Positions 46,898 to 56,196 are shown, counted from the first letter of the stretch. The stretch is DNA of 56,479 bases from an uncultured Azohydromonas sp. (GCF_937926365.1 NZ_CALAOH010000008.1:1-56479); one strand, 5' to 3'. Translations and numbers: made by a program. The notes: generated by a model from the letters alone, not told the origin.

Positions 46898-48343
46898 TCA
46901 GTTGTCCATCAAGCCCATCTGCGCAGGGTTGGCGCTGTGGGTCTTCTTGGCCGCGGCCTTCTTCTTCGCGGACAGGAGGTGATTGCCCAGGGCCCAACGC
47001 AGTCGGTCGTTGCTTTGCACCTCCGCAGGAGTCAGAGGGCCCTTCTCACGCTGCAGTTGAGCCTGCAACACCCGGAACACCCGCGTGCGGGCGAAGGCAG
47101 CGCGCACTTCGGCTTGCCGCGCCTCGTCCAACGACAGGTACTGCGTGAAGCCCTTTTCGCCGTCGCGCTGGTAGCCGAGCTGCAGCGGATCAGGCGCGGC
47201 GTCCTCGGAGGCGCCAAGCGCGCGCGCAATGCCCGGCGTTGGCCCAGGAGCTGCCGCCACGGGCAGCGCAGCCAATTCGTCGCGCTCGGCCTCGGGCACG
47301 GTCCAGCCTTCCTGGAGCGCCTTCATGAACAGGCGTCCCGGCAGCTTGACCTTCTTGCCGCCCCGCTTCATGCGGTGGCGGACGAAGTCGATGGCGGCCT
47401 GGATGCGTTCTGGGGTGTATTCCTCGGCATTCATGGTGATGGCCTGCAGGTCCACCGTGCCGATGCCGAACTCACCCCGAAGCACCTGGTAGATGGTCCG
47501 GCGGGTTTCGGTCTGTCGCAGGGACTGGACCATCTTGCCTTCCTGTTCCTTGAACTGGAAGCGCAGGTGGGTCACCTTCTTGGACCCGGGAGAAGACTTG
47601 GTTTCGACCTCCACGTGGAGGTCGGAGAGCTCGTTGATCTGGCCCACCGCAACGAGCAGCGCGCGGCGGCGAAATTCCGGCCAGGCTTCCATGAACTTGG
47701 CGTCATCCGCGCCGGTCCACTTGCGCGCTTCCTCGACCGTGAGCCATTCGGTAGGCGAGCCGCGGAATGCCACGGACTTGAGCTTCTCGTACAGGCTGTG
47801 CGCGAAGACCGAGGTGAACGCCGAGGTCGTGCGCAATGACAAGAAGGTAAAGCCCTGCGGGTTCTTGTGCAGCTTGCGGATGGCCGGGTCGAATTTGAAA
47901 TAGACCTTGCCACCGGCCACGCCCACGATGCCGACCAGCGGGATGGAAACGAATTCGTGGCTGGTACTGCCGTTGGGCCGTTCGCGCCTGACGACCACAC
48001 TGGCCTTCTGCGCTTCGCGCAGCGCGTCGTTGAGGTGCTTGTGGTTGCGACTCTGGTAGTTCAACAGGAACTTGAACAGGTCCACATCGCACTCGAACTC
48101 GACCACATCGACCGGCGCATCACACGCCAGGTAGTTCATGACGTTGAGACCGCGTCGAGTCAGCACCCCGATGCCGGCGACGTCCACGAAGATGTTGTTC
48201 TTGGGAAACGCCAGGTCCTGATCCGCATCGGCAATGGTCGCTAGGCGACCCTTTCGGCCAATGGTTTCCTCAAATAGTTGCAGGGCGTACTGCTCGCCGG
48301 CGGCGTCCTTGATGGGTTTGGGAACAGGCATCGAAACCGGCAT
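46898..48343 (-). CDS. Plasmid-type replication initiator protein
   Basis: A 481-residue initiator. The N-terminal half (residues about 25-270) has the pattern of RPA/Rep-like winged-helix initiators of beta-proteobacterial plasmids: DLAFPKNNIFVDVAGIGVLT, then LFKFLLNYQSRNHKHLNDAL, FVSIPLVGIVGVAGGKVYFK and SLRTTSAFTSVFAHSLYEKL. The C-terminal part is less conserved and ends with a Lys/Ala-rich stretch (SAKKKAAAKKTHSANP). It would bind the iterons found just upstream (48447-48712) and open the origin. It is transcribed away from them, in the same direction as parA and parB. The family name is from memory of homologues and should be taken as probable. Confidence 0.85.
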   Translation of the reverse strand: MPVSMPVPKPIKDAAGEQYALQLFEETIGRKGRLATIADADQDLAFPKNNIFVDVAGIGVLTRRGLNVMNYLACDAPVDVVEFECDVDLFKFLLNYQSRNHKHLNDALREAQKASVVVRRERPNGSTSHEFVSIPLVGIVGVAGGKVYFKFDPAIRKLHKNPQGFTFLSLRTTSAFTSVFAHSLYEKLKSVAFRGSPTEWLTVEEARKWTGADDAKFMEAWPEFRRRALLVAVGQINELSDLHVEVETKSSPGSKKVTHLRFQFKEQEGKMVQSLRQTETRRTIYQVLRGEFGIGTVDLQAITMNAEEYTPERIQAAIDFVRHRMKRGGKKVKLPGRLFMKALQEGWTVPEAERDELAALPVAAAPGPTPGIARALGASEDAAPDPLQLGYQRDGEKGFTQYLSLDEARQAEVRAAFARTRVFRVLQAQLQREKGPLTPAEVQSNDRLRWALGNHLLSAKKKAAAKKTHSANPAQMGLMDN

Positions 48344-48446
48344 GTGGGCTGTTCAAAAGGTGCGCAAGGCTATCGTCCATCATGACTATTCGTCAATTGC
48401 CATGGTCATTTTGTTGCGTGCTTGCAGACAGGTTTCCCCATGCGTC

Positions 48447-48712
48447 GCACAGAAACAGTCAGCATGCCCTCTTGAAAGGCCCTGCGAGCACAAAAACAGT
48501 CAGGATGCCTGTGGAAAACCGCCAATTGCCATTCACCGTCAACAACTTGCGCGGCTCCGCACAAGAACGGTCAGCTTTCACAAGCTTGGTCATGATGCCG
48601 CACAGAAATGGTCATGTAGCCGCACAGAAATGGTCAGTTTGGCTTTCACAAGAATGGTCATGATTGGCACAAGAATGGTCATGATGGTGCTTTTTGGGCA
48701 CAAAAACAGTCA
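48447..48712 (+). repeat. Iteron array, nine direct repeats next to rep
   Basis: Repeats of consensus GCACARAAAYRGTCA (variants allowed) start at 48447, 48488, 48559, 48578, 48600, 48622, 48646, 48667 and 48698. From 48559 to 48681 their spacing is 19-24 bases, about two helical turns, so an initiator would bind them on one face. They are all in the same orientation. Two subtypes occur, ending CAGTCA or TGGTCA. Confidence 0.9.
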
Positions 48713-48852
48713 GTTTTGCAGTTCTAAGTCGTTGATTCGCAAGGAATTTTTGAGCGTCGAATGCTGGCTGGCTTTTAAAGTATTTAACAGGCTAGCTAGC
48801 AAAGCATGAGATTGGCCTGAGACACCGGTTGTCAGAAACGATCCTCCAAAGC

Positions 48853-48880
48853 GGTCTTCGGTCTTCGGTCTTCGGTCTTC
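48853..48880 (+). repeat. Short tandem repeat, four copies of GGTCTTC
   Basis: Four perfect 7-base units in a row within the origin region. It may be a slippage product; no function is evident. Confidence 0.85.
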
Positions 48881-49026
48881 GGCTATTGGCAGTTGTGTGT
48901 CCCGCTGTTTTTATGCGCTCGAGCGCCGACAGGACTGCGCGCTGCCGTGCGGGTAGACGGGGCCGGTGCTTCGCCAAAGCCGGTAAGGCCTCTGCAACTG
49001 CCACGCTGACCGTGGCCGGGCGATGC

Positions 49027-49790
49027 TGACCGTTTTTGTGCATCCGCTCTTCACCACACGGGGTAACGGCGTGATGTCCTCTCGTGCGAAAGGCGGCCCA
49101 TGGACTTGTGATACAGGCTCGGCATGGAACTTCCCCCACCGCATTGCCTGGAAACATGACCATTTTTGTGCGGGCGTCTGCGCTGAACCGTTGCCGGGGA
49201 GCATGGTTGCCAGTCCAGGCAAGAGCACATGCGTTTCAATCGGCGCTGCGGGTGAGGGAAGGCAGGTTCAACGGAGCCATCACGATCATTCTTGTGCCGT
49301 TCTCGTGCCGGTTAGGTGTTCCGCCAGCGAGCTGATAGGCCGCCAGGTGAGTGGTGGGAACGTCAACCGGTGAGCTGCCCTTCGGTTGGGCAGCTGCATC
49401 CTGATCATTTTTGTGCGGTACCCCGGCTGGGCACGAATGCCGGCACGGTACGCGTAGGCTTGATCTGGTTGGCATGCATGTCAGCCCCAGAAAAAGACAG
49501 GCACCACAAGACCGATCCTGACCATTTTTGTGCGGCGCTGGCCGGTCGCTCGCGGCAATGATGACTATTCTTGTGCGGAGGCCCAGGTCTGCACTGGACG
49601 CGCCGATCTCGCCGACGTCAGCCTCTGCCCCGTGCGCAACGCGCACGAACGCGTCCTACAAGGGGGCGGCTGCACAAAAACAGTCAGGTTGCCGTCCGTG
49701 ATTAGGTGGAATGAGCCGGCTGCGGCACAAAAACAGTCTTGACCCTGGCGGTGCGCTGCCTGTCGTCGGCATCCCGCACAAAAATGGTCA
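49027..49790. repeat. Dispersed iteron copies, nine, in both orientations
   Basis: Single copies of the same 15-mer begin at 49027, 49157, 49283, 49402, 49519 and 49562 (as TGACCATTTTTGTGC and variants, minus orientation) and at 49672, 49725 and 49776 (GCACAAAAACAGTCA type, plus orientation). The last one includes the stop codon of parB. Spacing is irregular, 43 to 130 bases. Confidence 0.85.
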
Positions 49791-50981
49791 GTTTGGTGGC
49801 GCGTCCGCCGCCTTGACTTCCAGGCCAACCTCGCGCAGCAGCTGCTGCAGCCGGGTGTGCAGTGCCACCGCGGTGCTCTGGCCCTGGGCGCCGGGCTTGA
49901 GCTTGAGCTGCAGCACGCCGGTGTCGAAAAGTTTGACCTCGCCCTTGAGAGCTCCTTCCACCAAGGTCACGGCCAGGGACTTCTGGCGCGCCTTGGCCGT
50001 GGGTACCGGCTCCGCAGCTTGCTGGTTCTCGTCGCCGAGCATCGCTTCCAGCCTGCGCACGGGCATCTTTTCCCGAACGATCTGCTCGACGAGTTTCAGC
50101 GTGTCCGTGAGGTTGTTCGAGCGCCTGTGGTGGCGTGCGACCAGGTACGCCGTGGAGCGCTTGAAGTTGGCCTTGAACATTTCCTGCAGCAGCGGGCGTG
50201 GCAGCCGGCCGATGGTGGTGAACTCGCTCACGCGCGTAGCACTGCCCAGGCCGAAGCGATGGGCCAACGACTCGCCCGGCGGCAGCGCCCTCTTCTCGGT
50301 TTCGCACCGGTCCAGGAACTCGGTCAGGCGAACCGCCATGTCGAACACCGTGATGGCGCAACGCTTGTCGTTCACCTCGCGCGCCAGTACGGCCTCCTCC
50401 TCCTCGGTCCGGCCGGGTTGGACGATCTCGACGCGCATCGTCGGCTTGCCCAGCTCGCGCAGAAGCTTGCGACGCGTGTGTCCTTCCCGCAGCGTGAGCT
50501 TGGAGGCTCCCGGCTGGGGCAGCAGGGCCTGGCCCAGTTGCTGCTGTCCGTGCTGCGCCAGTGAGGCCTTGATTTCGGACAGACGGATTTCATCGAAGAA
50601 GACGCGGGGCTGGACCGGGCTCTCCAGGAGATCGTCAAGATTCACCTCCAGGCACATGCCGACCTTCAGCGGCATGCCCGGCACGTAACGCTGCAGTGAC
50701 ACGTTCGAAGCCGTCCCTTCGGCCGGCAGCACCAGTCCGGCCGCAGGATGGCCCTGCACCAGTGCAGCCGCCTGGGAGCTGCCGTCCGCGATGGCGGCCT
50801 GGACGGTTGTTGCCTCCACGGCCTTGGCTTGCGCGAAACGATTGGACCGTGCTGCAGCGGCACCACCCGCTACGCCCCGCTGAATGTTCGCCAGCAGCTT
50901 GCTTTGCATCGGGCTGGTCTTTGATACGGGCTGGGATGCCCCGCCCGCTTCCTGGTCGGGATTCCTCTGTTCTTGCGTCAT
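49788..50981 (-). CDS. parB: ParB family partition protein
   Basis: A 397-residue ParB/Spo0J-like protein. The N-terminal domain has PRVFFDEIRLSEIKASLAQH followed by LREGHTRRKLLRELG, the CTP-binding-like box in a plasmid form (GHTRR in place of GERR). The middle helix-turn-helix region contains LAHRFGLGSATRVSEFTTIG, and the C-terminus is a dimerisation segment. It binds a centromere and works with ParA in plasmid or chromid segregation. The start overlaps the parA stop by one base. Candidate parS sites are the CACGTG-centred palindromes upstream of parA. Confidence 0.92.
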   Translation of the reverse strand: MTQEQRNPDQEAGGASQPVSKTSPMQSKLLANIQRGVAGGAAAARSNRFAQAKAVEATTVQAAIADGSSQAAALVQGHPAAGLVLPAEGTASNVSLQRYVPGMPLKVGMCLEVNLDDLLESPVQPRVFFDEIRLSEIKASLAQHGQQQLGQALLPQPGASKLTLREGHTRRKLLRELGKPTMRVEIVQPGRTEEEEAVLAREVNDKRCAITVFDMAVRLTEFLDRCETEKRALPPGESLAHRFGLGSATRVSEFTTIGRLPRPLLQEMFKANFKRSTAYLVARHHRRSNNLTDTLKLVEQIVREKMPVRRLEAMLGDENQQAAEPVPTAKARQKSLAVTLVEGALKGEVKLFDTGVLQLKLKPGAQGQSTAVALHTRLQQLLREVGLEVKAADAPPN

Positions 50982-51754
50982 CAGTTTTCCCCGGTGGTCG
51001 CTTCGACCTGCTTTCCGGCAGCGCGTGCAGGCGCCTTGCGCGGAGCCGTCTTCCTGGCCTTCTTGGTCGCGACAGGCTTGGACGCCGCCGGCTCGGGAGC
51101 GCCCATGGGTTCCATGCCCATCAGCTTGAGAATTTCGTCGCGCAGGTTTCTGAAGGATGTTTTCGCAACTTCATCCTTGTACTGGGTGACCGGCAACCCG
51201 GCTGGCGAGTTGTTCCTGAACGAGGATCGCCACGGCGTGCGCGTGCGCAAGGCTTCCAGCTGTGCTGCGCCGGGGACGACGGACCTGATCGCCTTGTTGA
51301 TCGCGTAGTCGCCATCCTTGGTGAAGAGGATGCGGGCATCGAGGGTGCGGCCCAGCTCCTTTTCCAGCTCGTGAAGCTCGTGAGTGAAATCGAGCGTGGA
51401 CTTCATGTCGTCGTAGGCGGAGTCCACGGGCACCACGATCAAGTCGGCGGCGACCACGGCGGCACGGGTGGCCGGAGCGCCCTTGCTGGGCGGGCCGTCA
51501 ATGACGATGAAGTCGTACTGCGGGTCCAGGGCCTCCAGCAGCTCGCCCAGCGACACCTTGGCTTCGGACAACGACACAGCCTCGGCGGGAAAGCTGTCTC
51601 CACGGCTGAGGTAGTCCACCGCGTTGTTCTGCGGGTCGGCATCGACCACCACGACCCTGGCGCCAAACTCGCCCAGCATCGCCGCCAGATGGACGGTGGT
51701 GACGGTCTTGCCTACGCCGCCCTTTTGGTTGGCAACCGCAACGATCTTGGCCAT
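50981..51754 (-). CDS. parA: ParA family partition ATPase
   Basis: A 257-residue ParA/MinD-type ATPase. The deviant Walker A motif KGGVGKT is at residues 11-17, Walker A' is VVVDADPQNNA and Walker B is FIVIDGPPSKG. It has no N-terminal helix-turn-helix, so it is the short (type Ib or chromosomal-like) form; an Ala/Lys/Pro-rich basic tail of about 45 residues is extra and may add DNA affinity. With ParB it moves the replicon. Upstream lies an AT-rich promoter region and the palindromes at 51989, 52634 and 52889. Confidence 0.95.
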   Translation of the reverse strand: MAKIVAVANQKGGVGKTVTTVHLAAMLGEFGARVVVVDADPQNNAVDYLSRGDSFPAEAVSLSEAKVSLGELLEALDPQYDFIVIDGPPSKGAPATRAAVVAADLIVVPVDSAYDDMKSTLDFTHELHELEKELGRTLDARILFTKDGDYAINKAIRSVVPGAAQLEALRTRTPWRSSFRNNSPAGLPVTQYKDEVAKTSFRNLRDEILKLMGMEPMGAPEPAASKPVATKKARKTAPRKAPARAAGKQVEATTGEN

Positions 51755-51988
51755 GAGATTGTCTGCCCGTTAAGGAAGGAAATCGGAAACGGGCGCTAAT
51801 CTAAGTAGTCAGATTTTTTTTGTCAAAAAAGTTGTTGCGTATTTTCACTCCGAGGTGACATTGATTTGACGGTATCCCCAGGCATTTCCCTTTGCTGACG
51901 AACAGGGGGCAAAGAGCATGCAGCTGGCCGGCGTCCCAGCTCTGGCACGACTGGCTCATGACGCTGCCAGGTCTGAACCGTACTGCGA

Positions 51989-52002
51989 TTCCCACGTGAG
52001 AA
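51989..52002. promoter_or_regulatory. parS-like site 1, imperfect
   Basis: TTCCCACGTGAGAA, one mismatch pair from the perfect palindrome TTCCCACGTGGGAA found twice further on. It is 235 bases upstream of parA. Confidence 0.55.
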
Positions 52003-52633
52003 CCGGCTCTCCTATTCGGCGTTGCCTGGGCGTCGCCACCATCGCACGCGCCGCTTCAACATTCCCTCCGTTAAATGCGCTGGTCTTTGACAGCAGGACC
52101 CCACGCGCGCACCACCGGCACTGGGCAGGACGGGAGTACCGGCCCATGGGCCCGTTGCGCGCAGTCTGTCGGTGACCTTGGCGTCCCGGGGCCGACGCTT
52201 CGCGCCAAAGGCATCCTCTGTGGGCGTTGAATCTGGAAGCTGGCTTGGTTGCTGGACAGTGTTTGCAAGATGGCGTGGCCGCGTGAGGCGCCGCGACGTG
52301 CGCGGAGCGCAGCACTGTTGGCCTGCCCTGCGACGGGGCGGCTGTCTCTGGCGGGGCAACCCGAGTCCGGGCAAGGTGGAGGCCTTCACACCAGAGTGAT
52401 GAACCTGCCGGCCTCACGATGACCAACGGCATGCTGACGTTGTTTGGATCGACCGAAAGCGACACGTAACCGAACCAGCCGGCGAAGAAGGGTTCACTGC
52501 ATGGATCAGCGTTGCAGGGACTCTGGCGTGGCCCAGGGTGCCGATCGGAGGCTTCTCCAGATTGTGAATCGGCGGCTCGCGTGGCTCACTGCCCAGGAAG
52601 GCCAGGCTGCGGTGCGGCAGCTCAGCAAGGTCT

Positions 52634-52657
52634 TTGGATTCCCACGTGGGAATCCAA
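52634..52657. promoter_or_regulatory. parS-like site 2, perfect 24-base palindrome
   Basis: The core ATTCCCACGTGGGAAT is extended symmetrically by four bases on each side (TTGG/CCAA) to a perfect 24-base palindrome. The CACGTG centre is shared with the chromosomal parS type (TGTTTCACGTGAAACA), but the flanks are different. Confidence 0.7.
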
Positions 52658-52888
52658 GCGGACTGCAGGAAGCCATTCATACTGCATGTGCCCGTAGTCG
52701 TCACTGCGAGGGGTTGGGACTGCAGCAACGTCCGGGGCAAGCATTTCTCCAGACGACTTGATGGACGCGCATGGCTGTTGCCAAGCAACAGCCCGCCCGG
52801 ACTGCTCGCCGCTCCAGCATTGGCCTGGGACTGAAGGCACGGCATTCCTGTCGGGCCCGGACGAGAAAAGGCGGCGTGGCAAGCGGTG

Positions 52889-52904
52889 ATTCCCACGTGG
52901 GAAT
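52889..52904. promoter_or_regulatory. parS-like site 3, perfect 16-base palindrome
   Basis: ATTCCCACGTGGGAAT again, followed by TCCC. The identical 16-mer is the core of site 2, 254 bases away. Confidence 0.7.
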
Positions 52905-53076
52905 TCCCGTTGGGCATGCCCCCCGCTGTGGTGGCTTGGATTTCCCTTCGAATGTTCCTTCGCCCTTTCCAAGCCGTGGCTGGTTTAGGACGACGGATCA
53001 CCAGGCTTGCTGCAAGCACTCATGCTTGCAGCGGCGCCAGTACGTCAGGGGACCGATCCTCCGCTCTCGATAACCA

Positions 53077-53604
53077 CTACGCGAAGTCGAGAAGCGTCAA
53101 CGCACGGTGGAGATGTACCGATCCAAAGATGAGCCGATCGAAAACCCAGATTGCTGCGGCCCAGCAGGCCGCCACAACGAAGGAGTCGGCGCGGCCGGAT
53201 TTCCATAAATTCAGCGAGTGGCGCGACCAGAGAATCGGAATGCCCAGGGGATTGGGCCAGTCGATGAGCAGGTGTATCAGTCCGCCAACGGCAAATCCGA
53301 GCAGTGGGGCGCACCACCATTGGGTTTGGATCCCGGCATTCGCTCCATAAAGCAGACCTGTCCAGGCTGGGACCCAGTGCGTGATCGTGCGGTGGGTGCA
53401 CCAGCGCTTTCCCTTGCGCCAGGGAACAAGCTCCAGCCAGTCCGGCGCAGTACCACCCAGGTAACCAGCGAACACCGCCGCCAAGGCCCATGCGTGATAC
53501 GGCCCCGCCGCTCCCCGATGCAGAACCCACGCCGCGGCGGCGATTCCCGCTGCCCACCCAGTCAATTCATGTGCCTGCCGCGACGCCAAAATTGCCAAGT
53601 CCAA
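53077..53604 (-). CDS. Membrane-bound metal-dependent hydrolase-like protein (YdjM/DUF457 type)
   Basis: A 175-residue membrane protein, start codon TTG at 53604. The motifs HRTITHWVPAWTG and GGLIHLLIDWPNPLGIPILW, with their His and Asp residues, are those of the YdjM/DUF457 family of inner membrane proteins, annotated as putative metal-dependent hydrolases. Four or five hydrophobic segments are visible. The biochemical function is unknown, although members occur on many mobile elements and plasmids and one is LexA-regulated in E. coli. There is no clear ribosome binding site. An alternative start further in cannot be excluded. Confidence 0.7.
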   Translation of the reverse strand: MDLAILASRQAHELTGWAAGIAAAAWVLHRGAAGPYHAWALAAVFAGYLGGTAPDWLELVPWRKGKRWCTHRTITHWVPAWTGLLYGANAGIQTQWWCAPLLGFAVGGLIHLLIDWPNPLGIPILWSRHSLNLWKSGRADSFVVAACWAAAIWVFDRLIFGSVHLHRALTLLDFA

Positions 53605-53815
53605 TTTAAAAGATTATTGATTTTAGATTGACGCCAGCATGTGCTCACTTGTGATCGAGAACCGGTCGAGCAGGTATTCGCGCGTGCCTTGGGAAGGAGC
53701 GGGCTGGATTCAAGACGCTCAGACAAGATGGCCGCGCGGTGCGCGGGCCGCCATGCAATTCAATCGCCATCGAGGCTTGTGCAAGCGGCGCAGTGGCGGA
53801 GCGTGCGCCCCGCTT
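53605..53815. other. Short gap between the membrane protein and the recombinase gene
   Basis: About 210 bases. It begins with an AT-rich stretch that probably holds the promoter of the membrane protein gene. No gene is seen. Confidence 0.4.
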
Positions 53816-55894
53816 TCAAGTGAGCTGCTTCCAGAGTTTTTTCATTTCTTTCGCCACACGGTGCGACTCGGCGTGCACGTATTGCGAGGTGGTCGAAAGG
53901 CTGGCATGGCCCAGCAGCGCTCCCACGACATCCAGCGGCACGCCGGCGGCCACCGCGGTGCTGGCACTGGTGTGGCGCAGCCAGTGGGCGGAAGCAAGGC
54001 GTAACCGCTGTGCACCGACACGGTCCTTGCCTTCAAGCCGCTGCGCGACACGCTCGAACAAGCGCTGCAGGTCGTCGTGGATGGTCTGCGGCCGCACGCC
54101 ATCGCCCTTGAACGCTGGCGTGCCATCGGGCAGCGCGGTCACGGTCTCGATGGCTCCATTGGCGTCCACCACATCCATGCGGCCGGCGCTGGGTAGCTTC
54201 AAGAAAAGGTCGTCCACCTTCCCGATGAGATAGGTGCCGGGCGGTACGTCCTCCAGTTCGGCCGGCAGCCCGCGCGCGCTCAGATACGATTTCAGCGCCT
54301 CCACCAAATCCTCAGGCAGCGGCACTTCGCGGTGCTTGGCGCGTTTGCCGACCACGTGCAGCACCCAGCCGCCATCGCCCTGCTGCGACGGTGGAATCCA
54401 CTCCAGGTGATCGCGCCGTGCAGCAGCGAGTTCCGAGATGCGCAGACCGGTCGAAATCAGAAAGCGCAGCACGAGCGCCGTGCGGCGATTCCGCCCCCCT
54501 GGCTCCAGTACCTGCAGTTCTTCCAGCACGGCCTTGAGCGCCGGTGTAGGCAGCGTGCGCGCCAGCACGCGGTTGCGCTTGGCCCGGTCGTGCTCCAGTC
54601 CGCTGGTGTCGGCCGCCACGGTGGACGCTGCGACCTTGCGCGCGGCACCCTGGATGCGCACGCCGGCAAACGGGTTGGTGGTGGTGTAGCCGGTGGAAAT
54701 CAGCCACTCGAAAAGGCCGTGCAGGATGACCAGGGCCTGCTTCTGCGACGAGGCCTTGAGCGGCCCGGCAAAGGGCCGCCACAGCGGCGCGAAGCGCGGA
54801 ACACCCTTGGATCCGATCCACTGCGCCGCTGGTTGGGGATTGGCAAGGAAGTCCCGATAGGCCAGCGCGTCGTCGAGCGTCAGCGAGGTCATCGCTTTCT
54901 TGTGCTGCAGCACGCACCACAGCAGTAGCCGCTCCGCCTCCCGCCGGTAGGCCGCCTGCGTATGCTCCGATGACTTGGTGGAGAGCCAGGTGTGAATCGC
55001 GTCGTAGTCGTTGCGTGCGGCGATGGCGCAGCGTTCCACCGGGGCGCGGAAGGTGCCGTGCTCCCCGCTGAGGTCGAAGGGCACATGCAGCCGCTCCAGC
55101 GGCACCACGGCCAACTTCTTGCGCGCCAACGTGGTGGCCGCGGTAAGCCCGGTGCCGGATGGCAGCGCATCCGGAGCTGGCAGGGCAGGGACGGCCGATG
55201 CGGCAGTAATGGGACCCAGGTGAGCTTCGATGAAACGGCGGATACGCTGTCCCTTGCTCTCGCCAACGCCCGGGATGCCGGACCACCAGCGCCTCGGCAC
55301 GGAGCGGATGCGGTCCACCACTTGCGCCACCGTGAAGAGGTCTGCCCGGTGCAGCCGGTCCGTGATGGCGGGTGCAAACCAGGCAGCCAGCGGTGAACCC
55401 AGTGTCAGGTCTTCACCGACGACGCCCTCCAATGCAGTGATGAGCTCCAGTTGCCGCTCCACCAGCCGCGCACGGCGCCGGGCTGCCCGCCGCGCCGCCT
55501 CCAGGCCCTGCGCCTGTCCGTACTCGGCTTGGTAGAGATCCAGCAACTCCTGCTGCGAGTGGAAATCGGCGTCGAAGCGCTTGGCAAATTCCTCCAGCGA
55601 GGGGACACCTTGGGGTTCGCGGATCAGTGCAGCCTGGCGTGCAAGCGTGGAAGCTCCTTTCAGTCCGGCACGCCGTGCCGCTGCCGCCAGTTCGTCAAGC
55701 GTGCGTTGCAGCCGCTGACGTGCGATGCGCAAGTCCAGGCTGGCTTCACCATCGATGCCAGCGAGGTATCGCTCGGCCAAGACGCGCAGTTCCAATCCTT
55801 GTACCCAGCCTCGTGCCAATGCCAGGTGAGCACGCGTCAAGCGGTCGCGTAACAGGGAAGAGTTGGAAGCGGACATAGGAGGCAGGGGCAACAC
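53816..55894 (-). CDS. Large tyrosine recombinase (phage integrase family, DUF3701-like N-terminus)
   Basis: A 692-residue site-specific recombinase, about twice the size of XerC/XerD. Residues about 1-240 are an extra helical region with a helix-hairpin-helix-like piece (WWSGIPGVGESKGQRI). A SAM-like core-binding domain follows at about 290-400. The catalytic domain has Arg in STGLRISELAAARRDH, H637-x2-R640 in SAHWLRHTSAS, H663 in GHASLSTTSQY and the nucleophile Tyr672. Proteins like this occur on plasmids and genomic islands of Burkholderiales; this one may resolve replicon dimers or move an element. The start at 55894 is GTG; ATG 55876 is an alternative, and neither has a good ribosome binding site. 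Confidence 0.9.
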   Translation of the reverse strand: MLPLPPMSASNSSLLRDRLTRAHLALARGWVQGLELRVLAERYLAGIDGEASLDLRIARQRLQRTLDELAAAARRAGLKGASTLARQAALIREPQGVPSLEEFAKRFDADFHSQQELLDLYQAEYGQAQGLEAARRAARRRARLVERQLELITALEGVVGEDLTLGSPLAAWFAPAITDRLHRADLFTVAQVVDRIRSVPRRWWSGIPGVGESKGQRIRRFIEAHLGPITAASAVPALPAPDALPSGTGLTAATTLARKKLAVVPLERLHVPFDLSGEHGTFRAPVERCAIAARNDYDAIHTWLSTKSSEHTQAAYRREAERLLLWCVLQHKKAMTSLTLDDALAYRDFLANPQPAAQWIGSKGVPRFAPLWRPFAGPLKASSQKQALVILHGLFEWLISTGYTTTNPFAGVRIQGAARKVAASTVAADTSGLEHDRAKRNRVLARTLPTPALKAVLEELQVLEPGGRNRRTALVLRFLISTGLRISELAAARRDHLEWIPPSQQGDGGWVLHVVGKRAKHREVPLPEDLVEALKSYLSARGLPAELEDVPPGTYLIGKVDDLFLKLPSAGRMDVVDANGAIETVTALPDGTPAFKGDGVRPQTIHDDLQRLFERVAQRLEGKDRVGAQRLRLASAHWLRHTSASTAVAAGVPLDVVGALLGHASLSTTSQYVHAESHRVAKEMKKLWKQLT

Positions 55895-56196
55895 CGGGGC
55901 ACGAAAAATCCCGTGGCGCGCTTCAGTTTAGCGATCGGCCAAGGCATGCCAGACGATTGAGCAAAATTTTTATTGAAGAAGATTAGTGAACGTAATCAAC
56001 ACTAGGCACCGCTAATCACGTCAGTGCTGGTTTCCTGTGACCGCTCCCACAACTAAATCTGGCCCCATCCTTCAACTAAATCTGACCCTACTGCTCCTGC
56101 ACCAGGGCAACCGCTCAACGGACGCCTTCGCAAGCCAGGGCAACGGTACCTCGGCAGTGCTTGCCGGAGCCGTAGGGGCCGCAGCGGGCGTCCTGA
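55895..56196. other. Gap between two recombinase genes
   Basis: About 300 bases. The part next to the large recombinase is AT-rich (55960-56015) and probably its promoter. Two copies of CAACTAAATCTGRCCC lie at 56050-56065 and 56073-56088 (see repeat). No gene is supported. Confidence 0.5.
56050..56088. repeat. Direct repeat of CAACTAAATCTGRCCC, two copies
   Basis: CAACTAAATCTGGCCC at 56050-56065 and CAACTAAATCTGACCC at 56073-56088, 15 of 16 identical, with start points 23 bases apart. It could be recombinase arm sites or the end of an insertion sequence. Confidence 0.65.

Larger units (their letters stand above)
48344..49787. other. Replication origin region (non-coding)
   Basis: A 1.4-kb stretch between rep and parB without a supported gene. 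It contains 18 copies of an iteron-like 15-mer, a TGTGGAAAA site at about 48510-48518 that resembles a DnaA box, an AT-rich segment at about 48713-48800 and a 7-base tandem repeat at 48853-48880. Together these mark an origin of replication. Confidence 0.8.
51755..53076. other. Non-coding partition region upstream of parA
   Basis: A 1.3-kb stretch where no frame gives a recognisable protein. The first 80 bases are AT-rich with T and A runs (promoter of parA). Three CACGTG-centred palindromes, listed separately, are spread over it. I see nothing else that can be supported. Confidence 0.6.

Noticed and set aside
46569..46997. Minus-strand frame with a hydrophobic segment between otsB and rep
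   Set aside because: It overlaps the end of rep and has no good start; hydrophobic stretches appear in several frames here.
48447..48712. CRISPR array
   Set aside because: The 15-base repeats are too short, spacers are 4-9 bases in the regular part, and the position beside rep fits iterons.
52414..53019. A 201-codon minus-strand frame in the parA upstream region
   Set aside because: It has no start signal, random-looking composition, and it runs across the parS-like palindromes, so it appears to be chance.
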